Shown here: in pieces, positions 53,401 to 64,000 of the stretch | How the letters are laid out: each line of letters begins with the position of its first letter | Position numbering within the stretch: position 1 is the stretch's first letter | NCBI GenBank assembly: GCA_963921795.1 | Contig: OY997652.1 | Location: 57,030,338 to 57,094,337, forward strand | Reading direction: 5' to 3' | DNA from: Nannobrachium achirus | Taxonomy: Eukaryota > Chordata > Actinopteri > Myctophiformes > Myctophidae | Length of the DNA stretch: 64,000 nt | Notes under the pieces: model-generated | What the model saw: only the letters and a program-made list of their open reading frames with translations | Told to the model about the DNA's origin: nothing | The model's database searches: none | Position numbers and translations under genes: made by a program

Positions 53401-56345
53401 TTTAAATTGGTTTGTAGACAGACGCAATGGATGCATGCAGCGGTGTCAGTTCAGAAAAGGCTAATAAATCAAGAGTTTAAACACTTTTATCAAAAACTCT
53501 ACTCATCTGAAGCACAATTTTCAAAAAATGATTTAGACTCCTTTTTTGCAGACTTGGACTTACCTAAATTAACAGAACAACAAACAAGTTTAATAGACTC
53601 TCCCTTCACTCTGATCGAAATATATAATGCACTTAAAGAAATGAAACATGGGAAATCACCTGGCCTCGATGGCATTCCGCCAGAGCTGTACCTGACATTT
53701 TGGGATGAATTGGGTCCTCTACTACTTGAGATGTTCCAACAAGCCATTATGAAAGGGAGTTTTAATAGAGACATAAGTACTGCAATTATTTCACTATTAC
53801 AGAAAAAAGGGAAAGATGGGACTATTTGCGCCAATTATCACCCACTGTCCCTCCTAAATGGAGATATAAAACTATATGCTAAGGTCCTCGCTCGGCGTCT
53901 AGAGACTATACTGCCAATATTGGTTCATCCAGATCAAACAGGTTTTGTCAAACAAAGATTTGCATCAGATAATTTAAGACGACTATTACATATTATTGAC
54001 GGGGCCCCTAAAACATCAACATGTGCAGTGTTGTCTCTCGATGCCGAGAAGGCTTTTGATAGGCTGGAGTGGGAGTATCTATGGCATACCATGAAAAATA
54101 TGGCATTTGGAGATACATTTATAAATATGCTTAAAGTACTGTACCATAATCCAACAGCCATGGTTATAACATCTAACCAGTGCTCTACACCCTTCCCCAT
54201 TGGACGTAGCGTTAGGCAGGGTTGCCCTGCCTCCGCACTATTATTCGCGATATCTCTTGAACCCCTGGCCCAAAAAATCAGAAACTCCCAAGAAATAAAA
54301 ACAATAACAGTAAATAACACATACCATAACATATCCCTGTATGCGGATGATTTATTATTATTTCTCGATAACACTCCACAGTCACTACCCGCAGCTTTAA
54401 GTATCATTCAAAAGTTTAGTTTTATCTCAGGCTACAAGATCAATCTGAATAAGTCAATTTTACTTCCATTAAATACAATACCAAGTAATCCTCAGTTGGA
54501 TACAGATACGCCAGTGGGTTCATGTTTCAGATATTTAGGTATTGACATATATCCATCCATTGATAAAATAGTGTCAAAAAATTACAAAAGTCTTAAAAAA
54601 GTAATCAAAGATGAATTGCACCGCTGGTCACTGCTTCAGATCTCCCTTTCAGCCAGGCTTTCAGTGGTTAAGACCCATATTCTTCCTAAAATAAATTTCC
54701 TTGTTAGTATGATTCACTTACCACCACCTCCGGGACTCTGGGAGAAGCTACAGAGCTTGGTGTTTAAATTTACATGGCGCGAACAACACCCACGAATTAG
54801 TAATCTAACACTTCAAAATAGTAGGAACGCAGGAGGTTTATCGTTTCCTAATTTTGAAAGGTATTATTTCTCTTTTATGCTCAGGCCCTTGATGAGATGG
54901 TTTAATAATGATGTTGAGGTACCATGGGTTAATATGGAGAAACACATTGTATCTCCATATACATTTAAAGATATTCTTTTTTCTGGTCTGTCCCCAAATC
55001 TATGTCAGACAAAATTTGGTCCAATTATAGCACATTCAATCTATGTTTGGACACATATTGCCAAAATGGGACAATGGGATACCAAATGGCACCTAGATAC
55101 CCCGATTTTTGATAACAACTTCCTACTTCTGGGCAGGAAAACAGTTAGATTTCCCAATTGGCAAAATCAAGGTATTCACAAACTATCAGATATATATAGC
55201 GAATACGGTCTTAGATCATTTCAAGAGCTCAAACAAATGTATAACATCTCTGGTACTTCCTTTTTCTTTTATCTACAACTGCGCACTGCGATGCGCACTT
55301 ATGGTGTCCCATGGAATCAACCCCTGATTGTACATCCTCTATTGCGTATACTGAATGGTATAAATGTAAAAACTGGTTTTGTTTCCGGGCTATATAACAA
55401 ATTACAAGAAAAAGTAAATGAAACTATGGGAAATATCATCGTTTGGAATATAGATCTTAAGGATTATACACCCGAAATAAATTGGCAACGGGTATGGAAT
55501 AACATCCCATTAACATCTCGGAACTATAATAACCAATTAACACATTACAAATTAATCCAAAGATTTTATTTAACGCCCAGGAAGCTCTGCCAGATCAAAA
55601 TTTTACAAAATCCCTTCTGCTCCTTATGTCCGCAAAGAACCTTGGGAACATATGTACACATGATGTGGGAATGTCCAGGAGTGTTGACCTTTTGGGCTGC
55701 GGTCGCATCATTTTTGTCTGATATAATTGAGCTGGAGGTACCTTGTTTACCACACATTCTATTACTTAATGATGACTCAACTTTAAACATAATATCCCAT
55801 AAGAAGAGAATTTTTCTGGCTGGTTTAACGGCAGCAAAAAAAATGCTGGTAATGAGATGGAAACCTCCCCATAATCTGAATATCCATCGCTGGAAAACAT
55901 CTTTTTACGAGGTTCTGAGATTAGAAGCATCCAGTGCCCGAGCGCAAGGTGCAAATACAGAGTCTATTCAAACATTACTCACTGCAGCCCAGAAGGTAAA
56001 AACATTACTCAGCTAAGATACTCTACATGTTTTGTCTACATGTTTTGTCTGCCCTATGCTCTCTCACTTATCTGCTGTAATTTCTTATTTCTCTTTCTCA
56101 TGATATGATTCTGATCTAGAAGCGGTACGATGATGTATACACAGTGCATGCAGGCCATGTTTCCCTTTTTATTGTAGTCTGTGCAAATGTGGGGGTATGG
56201 AGATGGGGATAAGAGACTTTGTCCTCGTAGGAACCCATTACAATATATATATATTGAATTGTTAAACGAAAAGAAATCTAATGTTTTCCTACTCTGTTTT
56301 AAAGAAAAATAAAATAAAAAGTTGGTCACAAAAAAAAAAGAAAAG
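53401..56345 (+). mobile_element. 5'-truncated Tx1/L1-like LINE, ORF2 reverse transcriptase
   Basis: The frame 53407-56016 is open for 869 codons. It lacks the endonuclease and begins just before the reverse transcriptase. RT landmarks: SPGLDGIPPELY, then DQTGFVKQR, LSLDAEKAFDRLEW, the SVRQGCPASALLFAI block, YADDLLLF (catalytic DD), GYKINLNKS, and FRYLGIDI. The C-terminus carries a CSLCPQRTLGTYVHMMWEC finger (C-x2-C...H...C) typical of the L1/Tx1 group. The usual NYRPISLLN motif reads NYHPLSLLN. A 3' UTR of about 300 bases ends in an A-rich tail at 56329-56345. The long open frame suggests a fairly young insertion. Confidence 0.92.
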
Positions 56346-56400
56346 GCTAAGGTATGGCAACATGACTGGTGTGACACCAGTCATGTTGCCATACCTTAGC
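56346..56400. repeat. Perfect 27-bp inverted repeat with one-base loop
   Basis: GCTAAGGTATGGCAACATGA... followed by its exact complement ending ...TCATGTTGCCATACCTTAGC, around a single G. The sequence belongs to the GGTATGGC family also seen at 42115 and 56450. Confidence 0.9.
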
Positions 56401-57147
56401 AACAGGCACGGTTACAGTAGCCTACATTTTATTATTTCCCCCTGTAGCCAAGGTATGGCAGCTGCAATAGCTTGCCATACCCAATTGACGCCTCTGGATG
56501 CATGGTGATTGAGGGTTTCGGTGTCGGGAGGTTTGTAGAAAGGAATGAGTGGAGTTTTTGGTGTGGGGATTCGACCAGAGATGACATGCGCTTGTTTAAA
56601 TTAAATAGCCTACATTCCTCCAGCTGTGTGCGGCCGGGGAACGAGCGGCCATTCAATTTTGAATACAGTATGTAGACTAAGTATTTTAGTTAGTTAGTTC
56701 CGCACTGCGGATCCGTAGAAGAAGAGTAACAAGTTACTTTGCAGATATAAATTATAAATGTTATAAAACATACCATATAAACGTGCCTATCATGGCTATT
56801 TGGGAATAGTTGATCTACAAGCTCACAATGCCTTGTAGGCTACTTTTCTTGTGTTGGTCTAAACCAACCCTTACATTTTGTTTTCAGACTTTTACTTAAA
56901 CAGAGTATTTCTACACTGCAGGATACTCAAGTAAAACATTTGAGTAACCTACTTTTTCTACCGCTGCTTTTACTGCATAGCCTGAATGATCCCAATGCCC
57001 TATTGATGTACTGATTGTATTACCTTGCTCAAGGACGTCTGCTAAATGCAAACATTGTAAAATGTCATGATGGAATGATGTGTGGGTAAATGCGCGCTGC
57101 GTCCCTTCACAGTTCACACACAAGACGCAGAGAGAGAGCACACACAA
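56401..57147. other. Unassigned spacer with repeat fragments
   Basis: AAGGTATGGC and GCCATACCCAATTGACGCCT (56451-56492), a left half of the CTACAAGC hairpin (56811-56829), and a SINE-like GCTCAAGGACGTCTGCTAAA at 57028. No gene. Confidence 0.4.
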
Positions 57148-57150
57148 GAA

Positions 57151-57230
<80 letters not shown>
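57148..57230. repeat. (GA)n microsatellite
   Basis: About 38 dinucleotide units. Long Arg/Glu or Ser/Leu frames across it are artefacts. Confidence 0.95.
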
Positions 57231-57231
<1 letters not shown>

Positions 57232-57517
57232 GCACATGCACAAAGAGAGCGAGATATGCGCTCCTTGACCTCATTACAATACGTAACGTAGCCTAGGTCT
57301 TTTGGCAATTTTGGCCATAAGTAGACCTACGTGCTGGTTCTCATTTGTGCACGATGTCTATTGTGCTAGATTGTCTTAGTATAGGCTCTACTCTGACTGA
57401 TATTCGCTATAGAGTAGGCTAATATTCTCCAGTATATTTCTATCTATCTTTGAAGAAAATAGACTTGAATTGGCGAAATGGTTCTCCTCCTGCCAGCGAG
57501 TGTTGAGACCGAGAAAC

Positions 57518-57611
57518 GGGGGGGGGGGGGGGGGGGGGGGGGGGTCCCCCGTCGGAACAACGGGCCGTCGGAACACCGGCCCGTCGGAACACCGGCCTGT
57601 CGGAATTATGG
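57518..57611. repeat. Poly(G) run and GTCGGAAC minisatellite
   Basis: G run at 57518-57544, then CGTCGGAACACCGGCC-type units (about 18 bp) three to four times. It abuts the start of the LINE. Confidence 0.85.
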
Positions 57612-59215
57612 GTGGGCCCCAATTATTACAGTGCCTCTTGTCCATATTTTTAATCTTTCAATTTATCAAGGTGTTTTCCCTAGCTTATGGAAAACAGCTC
57701 ATGTGACCCCTCTGTTCAAAGGGGGTGATAGGGAGGACGTTAACAATTATAGGCCAATATCAAAATTACCCTGTCTGGCTAAAATATTGGAAACCCTAGT
57801 AAATAACCAACTCAAACCATTTCTTTCAAAATTCTCAATTTTAAGCCGACAACAATCAGGCTTCAGACCAAATCACAGCACTATCCCAGCAGTCACCTTA
57901 GTGAAAAATGATATTGCCACAGCATTAGATAATAAACAGCACTGTGCGGCTATATTTGTTGACCTTTCTAAGGCATTCGACACTGTGGATCATGGACTTC
58001 TTATGGAGAAATTGAAAAATATTGGCCTCGATATTAATGCCCATCGTTGGTTTAGTGATTACTTAACAGGGAGGCGCCAATGTGTTAGAGGAGGGGATTC
58101 CCAATCTGAATTTTTGCAAGTCACTAAAGGTGTGCCCCAAGGTTCAGTCTTGGGTCCAGTCCTTTTTACTATTTATATGAATAATATAGTATCCAAATTA
58201 AAAAATTGTAAATCCCATTTATATGCAGATGATACTGTTATTTACTGTATAGCCAATTCGGTTGAAGTAGCAATGGAAAAATTACAAAATGCTTTTAACA
58301 CCCTGCAAGATGCTCTCATCTCACTTAAACTAGTTCTAAACTCAACCAAAACAAAATTCATGCTATTTTCAAGAGCCAAAAATATAAATACCGACTGTCT
58401 TCATATTGATACTCTAAGTAGATCCTCCATTGACAGAGTTACAGAATATAAATATCTGGGTATTTGGCTAGACGATAAACTAACATTTAATCATCACATT
58501 TCAGAACTTTCAACCAAACTAAGACAGAAAATTGGATTTCTATATAGAAATAAAGTAAACTTCCCAATGATCTGCAGGAAAAGGGTTGTGGAAGCTGTCT
58601 TTATGTCAGTATTAGATTATGGGGATGTTATCTATAGAAATGCTGCCCCTACTACCCTTTTACCCCTTGACACAGTATACCATTCAGCACTTAGATTTAT
58701 CACTGGTGAAGGCTACTATACCCATCACTGTACCCTCTATGAGAGAGTAGGCTGGCCATCCCTTGCTGAGAGAAGAACAAGGCACTGGCACCAGTTTATT
58801 TTTAAAGCTATTGATGGGAAGTTACCACCTTATATCACTTTACTACTTGACTGGAAAATAATAACTTACCGGACTCGCTCAAGTGACTGGCTTTCACTTA
58901 AGGTTCCACCTGTTCAGTCCGAACTAGGGAAAACAGCTTTTTGTGTTGATGCTCCTGTTTCATGGAACAATCTACAATGCATGCTAAAAATGAATGCTCC
59001 AATATCGTATGGTCAATTTAATAACATGCTTTTAAATCTCCCTACCTCAGTATGCAATTGTTTTTAACCTACTATTTCCTTATGATGTTTTATTTTATTT
59101 TTTGTTGTTGTTGTGTATTTGTATGTCTTAATTGTTGATTTTTGTGTTTGTAATCTCATCAGCATTGCAAATAAGGGTGAACCTCAATGCTCTTTTCGAG
59201 AATAAATAAAGGTTT
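57612..59215 (+). mobile_element. 5'-truncated L2/Rex1-like LINE reverse transcriptase
   Basis: From about 57612 to the stop at 59065-59067 the frame is open for about 485 codons; the apparent longer frame upstream is only the G run. Motifs are LFKGGD, NNYRPISKLPCLAKILE, QSGFRPNHST, FVDLSKAFDTVDH, GVPQGSVLGPVLF, YADDTVIY and YLGIWLDD, in the order of Jockey-superfamily elements, followed by the WNNLQ C-terminal motif. There is no endonuclease domain. The 3' end has AATAAATAAAGGTTTCAATC. It differs from the (CAAT)n-tailed LINEs at 1 and 26916. It is probably a recent, 5'-truncated insertion. Confidence 0.9.
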
Positions 59216-59479
59216 CAATCACTGTCACTGCGGTCCGTCTGTGTCAGCCATACTGGATTTGGTCTATGTGAAACTGGCGAATATAAGCTGGAGAATATAA
59301 GGCGATCTCTTCAGAATAAGAGTACCCCTCAGCCAATTGAAAAATGTTGAAAAACGATTAATTTTCCCATGATATGCACATTCAAAACATAGATTAAGAA
59401 TTTAAACGAACATACACAATGATAATTTTGTTTTTGGGTAAAATAAAGTTTTAATAACAAAAAAAATATATAAATGAAT
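59216..59479. other. Short spacer
   Basis: Contains GTGAAACTGGCGAATATAAG (59268), whose inverted relative lies at 61735-61775. Confidence 0.4.
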
Positions 59480-60325
59480 AAATGCTGTTCAATGGACTGC
59501 ATAGCCTTTACAAATTGGACTCTGGACAGTAGACGGTTCTTTGCGTCAGCAGTTGGAACACATGCACGCGTTCGGGGAGACCTCCTCTACCACACCACAC
59601 TCTCCGCTAAGCCAGAGAGGTTTAAAAAAATATTTGCTGGCCGTTTAGTTCGGCCAGATATACAAAAAGTCCCAGACTCTAGTGGGCACTGGACGGGAGT
59701 CGGCTCTTTGCGTCGACACTTTGAACACACACACACACGTTCAGGGAGACCTCCTCTATCACACCACACTCTCCGCTAAGCAGGAGAGGCGTAAAATAAA
59801 TTTCTGTTGGCTTTCCAGTGCATCCACTCGCTCAAAAAGTGACATTTTCAGTCATTTTCAGACACTAGTTGGCGCTGGAGAGCAGGCGGCTCTTTATGTC
59901 GGCACTTTGAACACACGCACACGTTCGGGGAGACCTCCTCTATCACACCACACTCTCTGCTAAGCAGGAGAGGCGTAAAATCAATTTCTGTTGGCTTTCC
60001 AGTGCAGCCACTCGCTCAAAAAGTTACATTTTCAGACATTTTCAGACTCTAGTTGGCGCTGGAGAGCAGACGGATCTTTGCGTCGGCACTTTGAACACAC
60101 GCACACGTTCGGGGAGACCTCCTCTATCACACCACACTCTCCGCTAAGCAGGAGAGGCGTAAAATCCATATTTTCTGGCCTTCCAGTGCGGCTGGACATA
60201 GAAAAAGTCCAATTTTCAGACTCTATTGGGTGCTGGACGGGAGGCGGCTCTTTGAGTCGGCACTTTGAACACACGCATGCGTTCGGGGAGACCTCCTCTA
60301 CCACACCACACTCTCGCGCCATCTA
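59480..60325. repeat. Satellite of 168-185-bp units, five copies
   Basis: CGG(C/T)TCTTTGCGTC starts near 59533, 59701, 59886, 60071 and 60243, each followed by a TTCGGGGAGACCTCCTCTA block and CACCACACTCTCCGCTAAG. Units 3 and 4 are the most alike. Frames on both strands are by-products. Confidence 0.9.
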
Positions 60326-60655
60326 GTTTGCATGACGTTTCCATAGACTAAATATGTATACATAGTTTTTAAATGTAGGCCTAATAATATTATTTGTCAA
60401 ATAGGTAGGCTACTATTATTTTATTAATTACTATAGGGCGCCTAAATTGCCTTAACGACTAGGCCTACTGCATAAGTGGTTGGGACTCTGGGTTCCTTTG
60501 TGGGGGTCTAAATTGACCTATACAAGTCTGTAACAATAATGAACTAAATGTTGGTTCCATTTTGTACACTGTCAGAGTTAAGGGGAGACCTTGAAATGTG
60601 ACTGAAATCCAAAGTGTCCTATCAATAAGCTAACAGGTGCTGCTGGTGTTTTTAG
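60326..60655. other. Spacer upstream of the V-set exon
   Basis: AT-rich; ends with a TGGTGTTTTTAG acceptor. An alternative AACAG acceptor 19 bases upstream would add VLLVFL in frame. Confidence 0.4.
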
Positions 60656-60985
60656 GATGCTGTGCGGACCTTCTCGAACACGGGCAAGTGGACGCAACTT
60701 TTGGGAATTCTCACACCTTCACACCCGCCGTGGAACCTGGAGAGAGCTTCCTGACCATAGCCTGGTCGTTCAACTCAGGGGACGAACTCACCCCTATAGT
60801 TACCGTGGTGGCCCCCAATGTGGAGAATATCGCCGATGATTACAAGGGACGTGTGGCCGTCAATAAGAACAACGGCATCCTGACGCTGGGCCCGCTGAAG
60901 AGCACAGACAGTGGAGATTATGCAGTGACTATGATAAGCAAGAAAGGAGTCCAGCAGACAGGCGAAACCCATCTCCGAGTTCTTG
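60656..60985 (+). CDS. V-set Ig domain exon, CEACAM-like, without the canonical cysteines
   Basis: The exon runs from a TTTTTAG acceptor to TTCTTG before GTGAGT, phase 1, about 110 codons. It reads GCCADLLEHGQVDATFGNSH, then FLTIAWSFNSG, a DDYKGRVAVNKNNGILTLGP block, STDSGDYAVTMIS, and ETHLRVL. The layout (W in the C strand, R-V in the D strand, DSGDYxV in the F strand) is a V-set domain. The B- and F-strand cysteines are replaced, as in CEACAM and related N-terminal domains. It probably follows a leader exon; the one at 47989 is in compatible phase. No downstream Ig, membrane or tail exon was found before the window ends. Confidence 0.8.
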
Positions 60986-61339
60986 GTGAGTGTGTGTTCC
61001 TCACCATTTATTTCATGTTGAATATTACAGTTGCTACATTTTAATTTATGTTATTTTATTAGAAACACGTAAATTGCTAATTGTAGGTATAGGTAACAAG
61101 AAAAGTGATACCTTTACAACAGAAAATGAAAAGCAAATGGAAAATGTATTTATTTTCAAAGTGGACATAACATACATTAAACAACATTTTGAGCATTCAG
61201 GTATTTTACTTGTGCTCTTCAGGGTGTGGCCCTATAGCTACCCCTGGAATGATGTCACAGCACAGGCCTCATTTATAGTTGCAGCAATATAACATCTGCA
61301 AAGTAACTAGTAACTCAAGTTTAAAATAAATTGTAGATT
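60986..61339. other. Intron-like spacer
   Basis: Nothing was recognised. Confidence 0.35.
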
Positions 61340-61487
61340 TGGTTCCGACATGCAATGGAGTAGAAGTAAAAGTATTTGAAATTGGAAATACTCAGTAAAG
61401 TACAAATACCTCAAAATTGCACTTAAATAGGCCTAAATACTTAAGTAGCCTACATGTAGGCCTACTTAGTTACTTTACACCACTGGC
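61340..61487. mobile_element. End of a CAGTGGTGTAAAGTAACT-type DNA element, inverted
   Basis: GTAGAAGTAAAAGTATTTG text ends in AGTTACTTTACACCACTGG, the complement of the terminus seen at 10952. Confidence 0.55.
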
Positions 61488-62326
61488 AGAAGGTGCTAAT
61501 TGTGGCAATCATCACATTGTGGTCAGAAGTTGTATGGAAAATGGGCTAAGTACCCATTTACTGGGGATCAATAGCCAATTTAAATCGGTAAAAACTTGTT
61601 AGGGCACTTTAAAGTACACCAGTATAAGCAATTTAAAAATACACATATTGTAAATGTATTCTTTTAAATAAATGTAGGTCTTTACAAACATTAATTACTG
61701 ACATCTTATTTTGAAGGTCTTATATTCGCCAGCTCCTACACCGGAAGTCCTATATTCGCCAATTTCACGCTGCTCTGGATTTGTTTTTTGCTGGCTGGCT
61801 GGTGGGCGGTCCACGTTTTCCTCTTCGTCTGCTATATTTTCGGCAGAGCTCAACACATTCTCCCGAGTATGGGTACGGTCACACAGTAGACGCTTCGGCT
61901 CGAAACTCCCATCCACTCCCATTATAAGGTAAAAAACGGACATGACGTATTGCGCGCCGGCGGGGGCGCGTTGGAGGCGTTTCCCGTCGGGCGTTTCCGG
62001 CCACGAGCTGGGGGTTCATGGTTCAGCACTGCTGTACTATCACCCGGCAGTGATGCTCACTATCCAATGGGACAGAACGTCCTGTGGAGCTGGATTTTAC
62101 CTTGTAGTTTTCTTGCAGTCACCCAGCTCTCCAAATACAGAGGGAATGTATGGAAAATAACTCAAAACAAACGGCCAGACACATGCTTCAACAAACACAT
62201 GTGCTTCAATAAATGTAAACATCCTTATTTTTGTTGAATCGTCAGACTAATTTCCACTGTTTCTCCCATCTAAATAGCTTGTGTGAGCATATAATAACTA
62301 GAAAAGAAAATTTTGAAGAAATTTTA
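61488..62326. other. Unassigned stretch with inverted 'ggcgaatata' phrases
   Basis: CTTATATTCGCCAGCTCC and CTATATTCGCCAATTTCAC (61730-61770) are complementary to 59268-59290. A GC-rich segment at 61950-62040 is not recognised. Confidence 0.4.
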
Positions 62327-62458
62327 AGTGTGCCTGCAGCTCGCTAAGTGTGTGCAACCTTGTGTAGCGGTTATTTTTTTTGGTGTTAGCATTAGCGTTA
62401 GATTAGCGTTAGATTTTTTTACATTAGCATTTTTTGCATTAGCTTTAACATTAACGAC
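62327..62458. repeat. Direct-repeat border of the terminal array
   Basis: AGTGTGCCTGCAGCTCGCTA with ACCTTGTGTAG occurs here and at 63652-63692, bracketing the arrays between them. A GCGTTAGATTAGCGTTAGAT phrase follows. Confidence 0.6.
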
Positions 62459-62785
62459 TGTAGGACGAACGGTTCATGACATATAGAGGCACTTCCTGTT
62501 TGGCGAAGGGAACTTCCTGTTTGGCGAAGGAAGCACCAATTAAGGTTAAGGACTCTTTATCAAGTCATATGACACCACCCATGCGTCTGTACGACAAACG
62601 GTTCATGAGATATAGAGGCACTTCCTGTTTAGCGAAGGGCACTTCCTGTTTGGCGAAGGAAGCACCAATTAAGGTTAAGGACCCTTAATCAAGTCATATG
62701 ACGCCACCCACGCGTCTGTACGACAAACGGTTCATGAGATATAGAGGCACTTCCTGTTTGGCGAAGGGCACTTCCTGTTACAGCG
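62459..62785. repeat. Tandem array of about 125-bp units, 2.5 copies
   Basis: ACGGTTCATGA.ATATAGAGG and GGCACTTCCTGTTTGGCGAA recur at 62468, 62600 and 62728. Each unit holds two CTTCCTGTTT (ETS-like, antisense) phrases. Confidence 0.85.
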
Positions 62786-62865
62786 GGGGCGGGGCTTAAT
62801 CAATTACAGCTCATCCCTATTGGCCGGAAAAAGACCAAAGTTGTGTGTGCATTTTAAAGTTTAAG

Positions 62866-63620
62866 TGACGTTGCTAGGCAAAAGTATGTCAGAGTAATGT
62901 GGGGCCAAAGTTTCTGGGTTTTTTTCAGAGTCCCCCATTCAAAGTCAATGGGGGTTTTTGAGCGTAGTTTTTTTACGAATTACATTGCCATGGTAACGCG
63001 GATCGTAAAGAAAAGTAATAGCAGACCATTCCCGGCCGAGCCGCACATTTTGATGTATATATTGCGGGGGTGGCGTAAATCGTGCGGCAGTTATTACGTG
63101 CCGAAATTTCCCCCATTCTAAGACAATGGGGTTTTTTGGCGTCGTTTTTTGCGAATTACGTCGCCATGGTAATGCGGATCGGAAAGAAAAGTAATAGCTC
63201 CCCATTCCCGGCCGAGCCGCACGTTTTGATGTATATATTGCGGGGGTGGCGTAAATTGTGCGGCAGTTATTACGTGCCGAAATTCTGTCGGAACATTATA
63301 TAAGTATGGCGGATTACAATAAGTGTTTTGCCATTGCATTGCATGGCAGGCACACTTAATGACGTTGCTAGGCAAAAGTATGGCAGAGTTATATGGCGCC
63401 AAAGTTTCTGTTTTTTTTGGGGGGGTCCCCCATTCAAAGTCAATGGGGGTTTTTGCGCGTAGTTTTTTAAGAATTACGTTGCCATGGTAACGCGGATCGG
63501 AAAGAAAAGTAATAGCACACCATTCCCGGCCGAGCCGCACGTTTTGATGTATATATTGCGGCGGTGGTGTAAATCGTGCGGCAGTTATTACGTGCCGAAA
63601 TTTGTGGCGACATTTTATAA
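62866..63620. repeat. Tandem array with RFX (X-box)-like motifs, three units
   Basis: Units contain CATTCAAAGTCAATGGGGGT, then a GCCATGGTAACGCGGATCG-type block and ATTCCCGGCCGAGCCGCACG, starting near 62930, 63110 and 63430. X-box-like palindromes lie at 62984-62997, 63160-63173 and 63478-63491 (GTTGCCATGGTAAC), and GTTGCTAGGCAAA at 62870 and 63364. Confidence 0.85.
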
Positions 63621-64000
63621 GTAACTAGAATTGACAGAGTCAATTTTTACAAGTGTGCCTGCAGCTCGCTAAATGTGCGACCTTGTGTAGTGGTTTGGAC
63701 GGTGAGAAAATCCGCCAAGTTGTCTGCGTTTCGTTTTGAGAGGGTCGGTCCCCCTGAAAAACGCGTTCTGGCACGAAACGGTTACGTTTGGCGCGTTTGT
63801 GACGCCTCCTATGGGTCGAAGTGGAAATGCTTTTGGGGATCTGTTGAGTATGCCACCCGTCGACCCATAGTTAAAATTCAGTGTTGACTCGACCTATTTT
63901 TTTTGTGATTTATGGCTATTTTTTGCCAAACGGGCCCCTCCCGCTAAATTTGGCAGCCCGTTATGAACGAACGGTATGGACTATCGAAATATCCCTTGAC
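63621..64000. other. Unassigned end of window
   Basis: CpG-richer text after the second direct-repeat border. No gene was recognised. It may belong to the same element as 62327-63620. Confidence 0.35.

Noticed and set aside
57080-57296. Arg/Glu-rich and Ser/Leu-rich small proteins
   Set aside because: Translation of a (GA)n tract on both strands.
57478-57611. N-terminal extension of the second LINE protein
   Set aside because: The frame crosses a poly(G) run and a GTCGGAAC minisatellite; LINE similarity starts only at about 57612.

Overview
The window is vertebrate nuclear DNA, almost certainly from a teleost fish. The evidence is short host exons with canonical GT-AG splice sites, fish-type Fc-receptor-like and CEACAM-like immunoglobulin (Ig) exons, fish-type tRNA-SINE, L2/Rex-like, I/Nimb and Tx1/L1-like retroposons, and many hAT, piggyBac-like, Harbinger-like and MULE DNA transposons. 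The species cannot be fixed from the sequence; the mixture of repeats is compatible with a clupeiform-like fish, but that is a guess. Coding DNA is a small minority, and most long open frames are chance frames in repeats.

Layout. 1-4650: LINE tail, a TTAA-flanked MITE, a 1.9-kb inverted repeat with a tRNA-like head. 4656-5295: one intact Eph receptor ligand-binding-domain exon. 5300-24990: a repeat desert. It holds two diverged copies (about 6240-9720 and 13908-17980) of a composite repeat with its own TATA box and splice-like exon borders, each broken by different hAT, MITE and LINE insertions. It also holds three copies of a 0.7-kb dispersed repeat and a BEL/Pao fossil. 25005-25943: two exons of the third Ig domain of a LAR-type receptor tyrosine phosphatase. 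27507-38240: a plus-strand cluster of Fc-receptor-like Ig exons, a transmembrane exon, a short spliced tail and a poly(A) signal. 38240-47900: repeats, including a second copy of the TTAA MITE, a Harbinger-like MITE, minisatellites and SINEs. 47989-48058: a signal-peptide exon. 48363-59215: a near-complete FLYWCH/MULE transposase gene, a hAT-like element with an internal array, a 5'-truncated Tx1/L1-like LINE and a 5'-truncated L2/Rex1-like LINE. 59480-60325: a five-unit satellite. 60656-60985: a cysteine-less V-set Ig exon. 61000-64000: more tandem arrays, one carrying RFX-type motifs.

How the host parts fit. Every main host exon is on the plus strand and has phase-1 borders. Eph domain, LAR Ig3, Fc-receptor-like Ig domains, transmembrane segment and tail could therefore be spliced in frame, but phase-1 borders are common and nothing here proves one transcript. 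The conservative reading is three to five separate genes or gene fragments separated by transposon-filled introns. The spliced Fc-receptor-like tail reads as a YxxL-x7-YxxL signature, an ITAM-like arrangement that exists only if one particular intron is removed.

The most unusual items are the chain of orphan exons from three receptor families, a family of 45-75-bp hairpins built on the core CTACAAGC/GCTTGTAG, the twice-conserved TATA-plus-splice-site composite repeat, a perfect 96-bp palindrome with a 9-bp duplication, and arrays of transcription-factor-like motifs (CArG, RFX, ZNF143-like, kappa-B) inside repeats.
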